From: an uncultured Oscillospiraceae bacterium | GTDB lineage: Bacteria > Bacillota > Clostridia > Oscillospirales > Oscillospiraceae | Reading direction: 5' to 3' | Assembly (NCBI GenBank): GCA_934636045.1 | Contig: CAKTZP010000027.1 | Span: 1 to 19,112, forward strand | Length of the DNA: 19,112 nt | Program-made: the position numbers and the translations under genes | In this document: positions 7,624 through 14,264 of the stretch, in pieces | Position numbering within the stretch: position 1 is the stretch's first letter | Layout: every line of letters begins with the position of its first letter | Notes under the pieces: generated by a model | The model's input: only the letters and a program-made list of their open reading frames with translations | Told to the model about the DNA's origin: nothing | Databases searched by the model: none

Positions 7624-7660
7624 TTCCGCCGCGGTATTTCACCGGCGGAATCGACAGGCT
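7605..7660 (-). terminator. Terminator of the PAP2-like gene, overlapping the gltX promoter
   Basis: An 18-bp stem with one G-T pair between 7660-7643 and 7631-7614 (minus order), loop of 11, then GCTTTTT on minus (T run at 7609-7605). It starts 34 bases after the stop of the PAP2-like gene. The ends read CAGCCTGTCGA and TTGACAGGCT, faintly like the ends of the repeat elements at 9169, 12466 and 16820. Confidence 0.82.
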
Positions 7661-7694
7661 GAGGCTTGCAAAGATAAAATATTTTGCTATAATA

Positions 7695-8273
7695 TTATTT
7701 GAGGATAAATTCTGCGCGACAGAGCAGCAGCATCACGACCGGGATGACCGCGCCGATGACCAACTGCGACGTCGAGTGCCGCCCGAGCCTTTTGCTTGCC
7801 CAGACGATCGGCGTCAGGAGCGGATAGCCCAGCAAAAACCACGGGCTGACGAACATCGCCAGAAGCGCGATCGGCCCTGAGCAGCCGCAGGTATGGCCGC
7901 TGGCCTTCAGATGCAGCAGCGTGCACACCGCCAGCGAAACGCCGGAGAACAGGTACGTGCCGAACATCACCTTTTCCACCGCCGCGCCGCCAAAGCCGAT
8001 GGCCATCACAAAGCCGCCGATATAGCCCAGCACGGAGAACACCAGCGCCAGATTCCGCTGGCCGTCGCGTCCCTTGCGCCGCAGCGCGGGAATCAGCGCC
8101 GCCACAGGATAGGCCAGCAGCGGCAGCGCCGTCAGAAACACCAGCGCCAGCACATAATGCACTCCGGAGGCAAAGCTGCCCGACAGCAGTCCGTATAACA
8201 GCGTGCACAGCAGCGCCGCAAAAATCGGCGGCGTGGTCAGCACGCGGATCACCTTTGCAATTTTTTCTTTCAT
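7695..8273 (-). CDS. Small PAP2-like integral membrane protein
   Basis: 192 aa, about six hydrophobic segments. Remnants of the PAP2 (type 2 phosphatidic acid phosphatase) signature are visible: KASGH (123-127) in place of PSGH, and SKRLGRHSTSQL (160-171) in place of the SR...H...D motif. It is best seen as a PAP2-superfamily membrane protein, perhaps acting on lipid phosphates, although the final Asp-like residue is Ser/Gln and activity is uncertain. I chose the ATG at 8273 (MKEKIAK) because GGAGGG lies 7 bases upstream; the frame stays open to 8363, but that extension has no ribosome binding site and an unlikely composition. It is divergent from the XRE regulator and ends in a strong terminator. 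Confidence 0.72.
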   Translation of the reverse strand: MKEKIAKVIRVLTTPPIFAALLCTLLYGLLSGSFASGVHYVLALVFLTALPLLAYPVAALIPALRRKGRDGQRNLALVFSVLGYIGGFVMAIGFGGAAVEKVMFGTYLFSGVSLAVCTLLHLKASGHTCGCSGPIALLAMFVSPWFLLGYPLLTPIVWASKRLGRHSTSQLVIGAVIPVVMLLLCRAEFILK

Positions 8274-8383
8274 TTCAGGTTCCCTCCCGTCCGTTTCTTC
8301 CTGAGACGCGCCGCGGCTCCCGCGGCACACCCTGAGCATACACCACTGTGGCCAAAAAGTCACGCCACCGCTGCTTCCCGCCG

Positions 8384-8444
8384 CTCTACGCGCGCTCTAC
8401 CTGCCTTCTATTTGCCGGAGAGCGCGGCTCTACTGACAGTAGAG
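8384..8444. promoter_or_regulatory. CTCTAC repeat cluster / perfect inverted repeat, candidate operator
   Basis: CTCTACTG (8428-8435) and CAGTAGAG (8437-8444) form a perfect 8+8 palindrome around one A. Two further CTCTAC copies on the same strand lie at 8384-8389 and 8395-8400. The cluster sits in the 217-base gap between the divergent PAP2-like and XRE genes, 46 bases before the XRE start. No consensus promoter was found on either strand here. Confidence 0.5.
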
Positions 8445-8490
8445 TCCTTGATTTTCAATGCTTTCCAGCCCCAGAAAGGAGTTTTCCCCC

Positions 8491-9078
8491 ATGCCCGTGA
8501 ACGAAGAAAAGCTGCGCCAGCTCATCGCGGAAAACATCGCCTATTATCGCAAGCAGAGCGGCGACACGCAGGCTGATCTTGCCGAAAAGCTCAATTATTC
8601 CGACAAATCCATCTCCAAATGGGAGCGCGGCGACGGCACGCCGGACATCTTCATTCTTGCCAAGATTGCTTCGTTATACGACGTTACCGTACAGGATCTT
8701 CTGCGTGAAAAGAAGGTACCCAAATCCCGCAGCCGCCATATTCTCATCCACCTGCTTTCGGTCGGTCTCGTTTGGCTGGTCATGACGGTACTGTTCTGTA
8801 TTTCGAAAATCTTCCATGTTCTGCCGCAATACGCGTGGATGGTGTTCATCTATGCCATTCCGATTACGGGCATCGTCTCGGTCGTGTTCAGCGGTCTTTG
8901 GTGGAACCGCTTCTGGCTGAATCTCTCGTGTGCCCTGATCATCTGGGGCACGGGGCTAAGCCTTGTGCTGTCGTTCCATGTGGAGTCCGTCCCGCTGCTG
9001 TTTGTCATCTGCGCCGTTGTGCAGGTGCTGCTGACGCTGCTGTTCGTCCTCCTCCGCCTGAAAAAGCCGACCCCCTGA
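8491..9078 (+). CDS. XRE-family transcriptional regulator with C-terminal membrane domain
   Basis: 195 aa. An N-terminal helix-turn-helix of the Cro/C1 (HTH_3) type spans about residues 9-72: DTQADLAEKLNYSDKSISKW is the recognition unit and PDIFILAKIASLYDVTVQDLL the conserved tail. It is followed by a basic linker and four hydrophobic segments (about 83-105, 114-136, 141-161, 165-188). The architecture, a DNA-binding domain tethered to the membrane, is common in Firmicutes; ligand and targets are unknown. I chose the ATG at 8491 because AAAGGAG lies 9 bases before it; an in-frame ATG at 8458 lacks a site. The palindrome just upstream is a possible autoregulatory operator (inference). Element A lies 90 bases downstream. 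Confidence 0.87.
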   Translation: MPVNEEKLRQLIAENIAYYRKQSGDTQADLAEKLNYSDKSISKWERGDGTPDIFILAKIASLYDVTVQDLLREKKVPKSRSRHILIHLLSVGLVWLVMTVLFCISKIFHVLPQYAWMVFIYAIPITGIVSVVFSGLWWNRFWLNLSCALIIWGTGLSLVLSFHVESVPLLFVICAVVQVLLTLLFVLLRLKKPTP

Positions 9079-9154
9079 CGCTTCGCGTCATCCCAGGCCC
9101 CCGCCCCGCTCTTTCTCACTGCAAGCGCTCGCACTCCCCTTTTGTCATTGCGAG

Positions 9155-9167
9155 CCCCCGCAGGGGG
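9155..9167. repeat. Left flanking hairpin of element A (13-bp direct repeat)
   Basis: CCCCCGCAGGGGG, identical to 9425-9437 on the other side of the element. Interpreted as a target duplication that comprises the whole hairpin. Confidence 0.75.
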
Positions 9168-9168
9168 T

Positions 9169-9423
9169 CAGCGTGTCGAAAAAAACCTTTTCGACACGCT
9201 GACGGACTGCAAAAAAGTTCGGAAGACAAGCAACTCACGCCCGTCGGCGTACACGGGTACGGTAGGGCGTGAGTTGCGCAGTAAGTCAAAATTCTTGCGA
9301 AGCAAGCTTTTTCTCGGGTTATAAAGTTCAGGATACTCTGTTTTTGCAAAACAAAACACAGAGAACAAAAATCCATTAAAATGTGAACCGATTTTGACGA
9401 TTACGGACTTTTTTGACAGTCTG
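9169..9423 (+). mobile_element. Element A: MITE-like repeat with CAGNNTGTCRAAAA ends
   Basis: 255 bp, non-coding. The left end CAGCGTGTCGAAAA and right end TTTTTTGACAGTCTG (complement CAGACTGTCAAAAAA) are imperfect terminal inverted repeats. Internal structure: a 15-bp hairpin at 9168-9202 (TCAGCGTGTCGAAAA arm), GACTGCAAAAAAGTTCGG (9205-9222), an inverted near-copy of the right end, a 13-bp hairpin GCAACTCACGCCC/complement (9230-9277) and CTTGC-GAA-GCAAG (about 9294-9306). About 92% alike by eye to the inverted copy at 16820-17073. Small ORFs across it are not credible. It occupies most of the 426-base gap between the XRE and cysteine desulfidase genes. Confidence 0.8.
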
Positions 9424-9424
9424 C

Positions 9425-9437
9425 CCCCCGCAGGGGG
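9425..9437. repeat. Right flanking hairpin of element A (13-bp direct repeat)
   Basis: CCCCCGCAGGGGG, second copy of 9155-9167, here running on into the right half of the interrupted repeat. Confidence 0.75.
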
Positions 9438-9504
9438 CGTGGCAATCTCCAAACCCACCGCACTGCAAAAGAACAATATAAAGGATATAAAGAAGGATAT
9501 CATC

Positions 9505-10791
9505 ATGAACCAAGAATTGCAGCGCACCTACACCGCCATTCTCCGCGAGGAGCTCATTCTCGCCACCGGCTGCACCGAGCCGATCGCCATCGCCTACTGT
9601 GCCGCCGTCTGCCGCAAGCTGCTGGGCCGGCAGCCTGAGCGTGTGGAGGCCGTCCTGAGCGGCAATATTTTAAAGAACGTCAAGAGCGTCGTCGTGCCGA
9701 ACACCGGCGGACGTAAGGGCATTCGCCCGGCGATTGCCGCGGGCATGGTCGCCGGAGACCCGGAGCGGGAGCTTCAGGTCATCGCCGACCTGTCCGAGGG
9801 CGCGCTGGCCGAAATGGACGCGTTTCTGAAGGCGACGCAGATCGACATCACCTGCAGCGCCTCGCCCCACAAGCTGGACATCGACCTGACTGCCCGTGCC
9901 GGGGCGCACACCGCCCGCGCCCGCATTGTCGACCGGCATACCAATCTGGTCTATATGGCGCGCGACGGCGAGGTGCTGCGCGACGAGCCCATTCCCGATA
10001 CCCCGGCCGAGCCGACCATTGATAAAAGCTGCCTGAACGTCGAGGACATCCTCGACTTTGCCGCAACGGTCGATCTGGAGGAGGTCAAGCCCCTGCTTCT
10101 GCGGCAGATCGCCTGCAACTCCGCCATTGCCGAGGAGGGACTGACCAACGTCTGGGGCGCGCAGATCGGGCGCATCCTCCTCGACGACTATGGCGACGAC
10201 GTCAAGCAGCGCGCCAAGGCCTACGCCGCCGCAGGCTCCGACGCGCGCATGAGCGGCTGCGAGATGCCGGTGGTCATTCTCTCCGGCTCGGGCAATCAGG
10301 GCATCACCGCCTGCATGCCTGTCGTCGTCTACGCGCGCCACATCGGTGCGACGGAGGAGCAGCTCTGCCGCGCACTGCTGGTCTCCGACCTCATCACCAT
10401 CCACCAAAAGAGCGGCATCGGCCGCCTGTCAGCCTACTGCGGCGCGATCTCCGCCGGCGTCGGCGCGGGCGCTGGCATCTGCTACCTGCTCGGCGGCGAC
10501 TATACCGCCGTGGCGCACACCGTGGTCAACGCCGTCGCCATTCTTTCCGGCACGGTCTGCGACGGTGCAAAGCCCTCCTGCGCAGCCAAAATCGCTGCCG
10601 CCGTTGACGCGGGTATTCTCGGCTACCACATGTATCTGCACCGCCGTGAGTTCCACCGCGGCGAGGGCATTGTCGCCGGCTCCGTGGACGACACGATCGC
10701 AAATATCGGCCTTCTCGCCCGGCAGGGAATGCGCCAAACCGACAGCACCATCCTCGATATCATGCAAAACGCCAATTATGAGTGCGTTTAA
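9505..10791 (+). CDS. cyuA: L-cysteine desulfidase / UPF0597 (serine dehydratase-alpha-like) family protein
   Basis: 428 aa, full length for the CyuA/YhaM (UPF0597) family, whose studied members are oxygen-sensitive [4Fe-4S] enzymes that split L-cysteine to pyruvate, sulfide and ammonia in the cytoplasm. The family signatures are visible: TGCTEPIAIA (21-30, Cys23), PNTGGRKGI (65-73), SGSGNQGI (260-267), and cysteines at 312 (YCGAISAG) and 352 (VCDGAKPSC), the likely cluster ligands with Cys23. I chose the ATG at 9505 because AAGGA lies ~8 bases upstream; the frame extends to 9394 through the repeat element, but that part is not protein-like. Element A inserted directly upstream may have altered its promoter, and no consensus promoter is seen. 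No cysteine transporter gene adjoins it. Confidence 0.88.
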   Translation: MNQELQRTYTAILREELILATGCTEPIAIAYCAAVCRKLLGRQPERVEAVLSGNILKNVKSVVVPNTGGRKGIRPAIAAGMVAGDPERELQVIADLSEGALAEMDAFLKATQIDITCSASPHKLDIDLTARAGAHTARARIVDRHTNLVYMARDGEVLRDEPIPDTPAEPTIDKSCLNVEDILDFAATVDLEEVKPLLLRQIACNSAIAEEGLTNVWGAQIGRILLDDYGDDVKQRAKAYAAAGSDARMSGCEMPVVILSGSGNQGITACMPVVVYARHIGATEEQLCRALLVSDLITIHQKSGIGRLSAYCGAISAGVGAGAGICYLLGGDYTAVAHTVVNAVAILSGTVCDGAKPSCAAKIAAAVDAGILGYHMYLHRREFHRGEGIVAGSVDDTIANIGLLARQGMRQTDSTILDIMQNANYECV

Positions 10792-10837
10792 ACGCGCGAC
10801 GCCTTCCTCGGCAAATTTATAATCTCTTTTTTTTTAC

Positions 10838-10869
10838 GTCACAAATCGGTAACATCCGGGGGCTATACT
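10838..10869 (+). promoter_or_regulatory. Candidate response-regulator box and -10 of the HtrA gene
   Basis: GTCACA (10838-10843) and GTAACA (10849-10854) are direct repeats with an 11-base period, one helical turn, followed by TATACT (10864-10869) as a likely -10 without a good -35. OmpR-family regulators such as CpxR bind GTAAA repeats with this spacing, and HtrA genes are often under such control. The rest of the leader (to 10942) holds no clear structure apart from the TAAGGAG site. Confidence 0.45.
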
Positions 10870-10942
10870 GACCCCAGAAAACAAAGGAAGCCGCCGGATG
10901 CACCGTCAGCGCTCCGCGCTTCCGTTTTAAGGAGTGACTGTT

Positions 10943-12421
10943 ATGAACGAACCCTTTGATATCTATGGTACCAATGATGAGCAGGGCTTTTCTCCCGCCC
11001 CGCAGGACAGCGTGAACGAAGCAGAGCAGAGCGCAGCGCCGGAGGCCTCAGGCGCCGCACCGGCGCAGGAGCCTGCTGATGCGGCTGCACCGCAAAATGA
11101 TGCGCCGCAGGATCAGGCGCCGTGCTACGGCGCCCCCGAGTACCGCTACAGTACGCCGAGCTACAGCGCCCCGCCCAAAAAGCAGCGCAAGCCGAGAAAG
11201 AAGCATACCGCTCTGCGCATCACCGCGCTGGCACTGTGCTGCGCCCTGCTCGGCGGCGTGTGCGGCGGCGGTGCGGTTGCCCTGATTCTCCGCAACGGCA
11301 GCGAGTCCAGCGTCTCCGCGCCGCAGCCCACCACCTCCACGAGCTTCCATAACCAGAGCGTCCGCCCCGTTTCCGCGGGCACCGAGGCTATGAAGCCCGC
11401 CGAGATTTACGAAAAGAATGTTCCTGCCATCGTCGGCATTTACAACGAGTCCACCTCGTCCGGCTATAACGTCTTCGGCCAGCGCTCGACCATCGCCAGC
11501 AGCGGCACGGGCTTTATCATCTCGTCCGACGGCGAGATCCTCACGAACTACCATGTCGTCGCCGGCGCGCAGACCCTGACCGTAACGCTCCATGACGGCG
11601 CGCAGTATCCTGCCACCGTGCTGGGCTACGAGGCCGAGAGCGATATCGCCCTCATCAAAATTGACGCATCCGGTCTTCCCACCGTCACGCTGGGCGAATC
11701 GTCCAGTCTCGCCGTGGGCGACGAGGTCGTTGCCATCGGCAACCCGCTCGGCGAGCTGACCTATTCCCTGACGGTCGGTTACGTCAGCGCCAAGGAGCGT
11801 GCCGTCAACACCGACGGAACCCCGATCAACATGATGCAGCTGGACGCAACCATTAACTCCGGCAACTCCGGCGGCCCGCTGTTTGATATCTGCGGCAACG
11901 TTGTGGGCATCATCTCCGCGAAGTACTCCGGCTCCACCAGCAGCGGCACCTCCATCGAGGGCATCGGCTTTGCCATCCCCATCGACGATGTGACCGCCAT
12001 CTTGGACGACCTGCGGCAGTACGGTGCCGTGCAGAACCGCGCCTATATGGGCATTTACTGCGCGAGCATCAGCTCCACCGACGCGGACAACTTCGGTCTG
12101 CCGATGGGCGTGCTTGTCAGCAGCGTGCAAAATGGCAGCTGCGCCGAGACCGCCGGTCTTCAGCGCCGTGATATCATCACCGGCATCAACGGTACGACCG
12201 TCAGCTCGAAGGAGGATCTGAGCCGCGAGCTGAAGAAGTTCCGCGGCGGCGACACTGCTACCCTGACCGTCTACCGTTCCGGTAAGACGCTGGAGCTGAG
12301 CATCACCTTCGATGCCCAGCAGGCCGATACCACCACCCAGAATACACCATCCGGTCAGGACGACCAGACCGCCACCGAGCAGCAAAGCCCGTGGGGCGAT
12401 ATCTGGAGCTTCCTCCCCTAA
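10943..12421 (+). CDS. htrA: HtrA/DegP-like membrane-anchored serine protease with PDZ domain
   Basis: 492 aa. Envelope quality-control protease that degrades or refolds misfolded exported proteins. Order: a cytoplasmic tail rich in Pro, Ala and Gln (1-78), a basic stretch KKQRKPRKKH (79-88), one membrane helix (about 90-116), a trypsin-like domain (about 150-355) and a PDZ domain (about 365-458), then a Gln/Thr-rich end. The catalytic triad is intact: His204 (TNYHVV), Asp234 (SDIALIKI), Ser309 (GNSGGPLF). The ATG at 10943 follows TAAGGAG by 8 bases; a GTG at 10934 in frame overlaps that site and is rejected. It has the layout of Bacillus HtrA/YyxA-type proteases, outside-facing catalytic part. 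The upstream direct repeats suggest envelope-stress control (inference). Confidence 0.94.
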   Translation: MNEPFDIYGTNDEQGFSPAPQDSVNEAEQSAAPEASGAAPAQEPADAAAPQNDAPQDQAPCYGAPEYRYSTPSYSAPPKKQRKPRKKHTALRITALALCCALLGGVCGGGAVALILRNGSESSVSAPQPTTSTSFHNQSVRPVSAGTEAMKPAEIYEKNVPAIVGIYNESTSSGYNVFGQRSTIASSGTGFIISSDGEILTNYHVVAGAQTLTVTLHDGAQYPATVLGYEAESDIALIKIDASGLPTVTLGESSSLAVGDEVVAIGNPLGELTYSLTVGYVSAKERAVNTDGTPINMMQLDATINSGNSGGPLFDICGNVVGIISAKYSGSTSSGTSIEGIGFAIPIDDVTAILDDLRQYGAVQNRAYMGIYCASISSTDADNFGLPMGVLVSSVQNGSCAETAGLQRRDIITGINGTTVSSKEDLSRELKKFRGGDTATLTVYRSGKTLELSITFDAQQADTTTQNTPSGQDDQTATEQQSPWGDIWSFLP

Positions 12422-12438
12422 CCCAAAGCGAAACATGA

Positions 12439-12465
12439 AATCGCCGCCCTTTTTGGGCGGCGATT
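12439..12465. repeat. Left flanking hairpin of element C (27-bp direct repeat)
   Basis: AATCGCCGCCC, loop TTTTT, and complement: an 11-bp stem just after the HtrA gene. The same hairpin, with one loop base changed, recurs at 12641-12667. It may have been the htrA terminator; the element now separates this copy from any T-rich tail. Confidence 0.8.
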
Positions 12466-12640
12466 CGAGCATGTCGAAAAACCTCCCCTGTGTCATTCGG
12501 AGGAGCGAAGCGACGTGGGAATCTCATGTGAAATGTTTCGAATTCGCCAAAGCTTATCGAAGTTTCAAAACAATTCTGCGAGATTGCCACGGGTGCAAGC
12601 ACCCTCGCAATGACAGCCTCGGTACTTTTTTGACAGTCTG
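12466..12640 (+). mobile_element. Element C: short repeat with the same ends as elements A and B but a different interior
   Basis: About 175 bp. The left end reads CGAGCATGTCGAAAAA and the right end CTTTTTTGACAGTCTG; the right end is identical to that of element A. The interior is unrelated to A/B: it carries a TGTCATT...AATCTC unit (12491-12525) facing an inverted GAGATTG...AATGACA unit (12580-12614), so the whole is roughly palindromic. No coding potential. It lies between the convergent HtrA and spmB genes. Confidence 0.72.
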
Positions 12641-12667
12641 AATCGCCGCCCTTTTCGGGCGGCGATT
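12641..12667. repeat. Right flanking hairpin of element C (27-bp direct repeat)
   Basis: AATCGCCGCCC, loop TTTTC, and complement; 26 of 27 bases match 12439-12465. It lies 19 bases beyond the spmB stop and probably served both convergent genes before the insertion. Confidence 0.8.
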
Positions 12668-12686
12668 CTTGCTTTTCGGCATGCCT

Positions 12687-13193
12687 TTAGAAGAGTCGTG
12701 CAGTCAAAGTGGCCAGAAGGAAGCCGGTTAAATCGGCAATTAAAGCAGCAGGAATTGCGTAACGAGTATTTTTGATGCCGGCGGCACCGAAATAGACGGA
12801 GATGGTATAAAACGTCGTCTCGGTGCTGCCGAGCATAACGGCAGCGGTACGGCCAATGCGGGAATCCACCCCGTAGACGGTCATCAGCTCTGCGCCGACG
12901 GCCAATGCGGCGCTGCCCGAAAACGGCCGCAGCAGCGCCAGCGGCAGTGTTTCCGCCGGGAGGCCGACGCATTCCGCCGCCGGGCGCAGCAGGCCGGTCA
13001 GCAGATCGATTGCGCCCGAGGCGCGCAGCATGTGCACCGCCGTGAGCAGCATGACGAGCGCCGGCGCGACGGAAAGCAGCAGCTTCAGTCCATCCACTCC
13101 ACCCTGCAGCAGCGCCGGATAGACCTCGCGCCGCCGCGCCATGGCACAGACGCACACGGCAATCATCAGCCCCGGTACGAGCAGGTCAAGCAC
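12687..13193 (-). CDS. spmB: Spore maturation protein B
   Basis: 168 aa membrane protein with several hydrophobic segments and a nucleoside-recognition/gate domain (about 35-140). The SpmB hallmarks RPFSGSAAL (89-97) and GSTETTFYTISVYFG (121-135) are clear. In Bacillus, SpmA and SpmB act in the forespore to complete core dehydration and heat resistance; the molecular role is not settled. It starts with GTG at 13193, with GGGAGG 7-8 bases upstream, and overlaps the end of spmA by 8 bases, so the two are translationally coupled. Its presence indicates an organism that sporulates or descends from one. Confidence 0.93.
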   Translation of the reverse strand: MLDLLVPGLMIAVCVCAMARRREVYPALLQGGVDGLKLLLSVAPALVMLLTAVHMLRASGAIDLLTGLLRPAAECVGLPAETLPLALLRPFSGSAALAVGAELMTVYGVDSRIGRTAAVMLGSTETTFYTISVYFGAAGIKNTRYAIPAALIADLTGFLLATLTARLF

Positions 13194-13779
13194 GCCGCCG
13201 CCCTCCCACAGCGCGCTGCAAAAGCCGCGCAGCCAGCAGCCCCGCGCTCACCGAGGCCAGCGACGTCACCCAGACCGCCGGAAGAATATCAAACGGCGCT
13301 GCCGCACCCAGCGACGCGCGCACCGCAGCGACCGTCGTCGGCAAAAGCTGGATGGAGGCCGTGTTCATCACGATCAGGCGGCACATTTCGTCCGAGGCCT
13401 CGCCGGGGCGGTAGCCCTTCTGCATCCGGCGCACTGCCGCAATCCCCATCGGCGTGGCCGCATTGCCGAGCCCCAGCAGATTGGCCGAAAGATTCGCCGT
13501 CAGATAGCCCAGCGCGATCCGGTCGCGGGCGGCGTTCGGAAAAAGGCGTCGCAGCAGCGGCGCCATGAGCCGCCCGAGCGCCTCCGTCAGCCCGGCCTGC
13601 TCCATGAGCTTCGCCAGTCCGCTCCAAAGGCACAGCGCCCCTGCAAGCGAGATGCACAACGTGATGGCGGAGGCGGCACCCTCCATCGCCGCCGGGGTCA
13701 GCACCCCTACCGCGCCGCGCCCGATTGCGGCAGCAACTGACAGGACGAGCATCCCAAGCCAGACAACGCCCATGACCAA
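13186..13779 (-). CDS. spmA: Spore maturation protein A
   Basis: About 197 aa membrane protein, partner of SpmB. Typical SpmA features: MGVVWLGM at the N-terminus, LCLWSGLAKLMEQAGL, and the conserved block NLSANLLGLGNAATPMGI (about 96-113) followed by MNTASIQLLPTT. Start choice is open: TTG at 13779 has GGAGG 8 bases upstream, ATG at 13773 matches the usual family start but leaves 14 bases to that site, and TTG at 13800 has none. I give 13779. No clear sigma-A promoter is seen on the minus strand upstream; a forespore sigma factor would be expected from knowledge of Bacillus. Confidence 0.9.
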   Translation of the reverse strand: MVMGVVWLGMLVLSVAAAIGRGAVGVLTPAAMEGAASAITLCISLAGALCLWSGLAKLMEQAGLTEALGRLMAPLLRRLFPNAARDRIALGYLTANLSANLLGLGNAATPMGIAAVRRMQKGYRPGEASDEMCRLIVMNTASIQLLPTTVAAVRASLGAAAPFDILPAVWVTSLASVSAGLLAARLLQRAVGGRRRA

Positions 13780-13875
13780 GGGAACCACCTCCGCAAGCAA
13801 TCTATGCCGCGGGCAGAGATTTATGACAGGGACGTTGCCGTAGGATGCGCAATTGCAAATCTTTCATTTTTTTGC

Positions 13876-13904
13876 TTGACAGATACCCCCTAGGGGTATA
13901 TAAT
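13876..13904 (+). promoter_or_regulatory. csoR-copA promoter with CsoR operator
   Basis: TTGACA (13876-13881), 17 bases, TATAAT (13899-13904): full consensus. The spacer holds ATACCCC-CTA-GGGGTAT (13883-13899), a perfect 7+7 inverted repeat of the GC-centred type bound by CsoR repressors. Apo-CsoR bound here would block RNA polymerase; Cu(I) binding would release it. Confidence 0.92.
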
Positions 13905-13956
13905 GCGGATAGTACAAGAAATTCTGCACAAGCGTAACTGAAGTGAGGTGGCTTCC

Positions 13957-14253
13957 ATGCCCTGTTGTCCTTGTGAAAAGCACAAATATCGCTCGGAGGA
14001 AGAGCGCCGGGCGCTGCAAAACCGCCTAAGCCGCATTGAAGGCCAGATTCGCGGGCTGCGCGGCATGATCGAACGCGACGCGTACTGCACGGACATTCTG
14101 ACCCAGTCCGCCGCCGCCGCGGCTGCGCTCAACGCCTTCAACCGCGAGCTGCTGGCGGTGCATATCCGCACCTGCGTCGCCGACGACATCCGCGCCGGAA
14201 AGGACGAGGTCATCGACGAGCTGACGGATACGCTGCAGAAGCTGATGAAATAG
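13957..14253 (+). CDS. csoR: Copper-sensing transcriptional repressor CsoR
   Basis: 98 aa, all-helical CsoR/RcnR family. The Cu(I) ligands of the family are in place: Cys44 (DAYCTD), His69 and Cys73 (AVHIRTC), the C-H-C pattern that marks copper sensors as against nickel or sulfide sensors. RLSRIEGQIRGLRGMIERD (23-41) is the conserved DNA-binding helix. An extra CCxC cluster lies at residues 3-6. The ATG at 13957 is preceded by GAGGTG at 7 bases; an in-frame GTG at 13948 overlaps that site. First gene of the copper operon, 11 bases before copA, with a matching operator in its own promoter. Confidence 0.95.
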   Translation: MPCCPCEKHKYRSEEERRALQNRLSRIEGQIRGLRGMIERDAYCTDILTQSAAAAAALNAFNRELLAVHIRTCVADDIRAGKDEVIDELTDTLQKLMK

Positions 14254-14264
14254 AGGTGCTTCCG

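Larger units (their letters stand above)
9143..9450. repeat. TGTCATTGCGAG...CGTGGCAATCTC repeat, split by element A
   Basis: The left half TGTCATTGCGAG (9143-9154) and right half CGTGGCAATCTCC (9438-9450) together make a small intergenic repeat of a kind seen widely in Clostridia, with a CCCCCGCAGGGGG hairpin at its centre. The centre is present twice, at 9155-9167 and 9425-9437, with the 255-bp element between. Related units lie inside element C at 12491-12525 and, inverted, 12580-12614. Confidence 0.75.

Noticed and set aside
7558..7694. T-box riboswitch upstream of gltX
   Set aside because: The promoter leaves a leader of only about 30 bases; the hairpin here belongs to the upstream gene's terminator.
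7687..8208. 173-codon frame overlapping the PAP2-like gene in another minus frame
   Set aside because: No membrane pattern or ribosome binding site; the overlapping frame has GGAGGG, hydrophobic segments and PAP2-like motifs.
9394..9504. N-terminal extension of the cysteine desulfidase frame into element A
   Set aside because: The ATG at 9394 is inside the repeat; the family start and the AAGGA site point to 9505.
11048..12496. 482-codon minus-strand frame opposite htrA
   Set aside because: Antisense shadow of a gene with intact catalytic triad; the composition is not protein-like.
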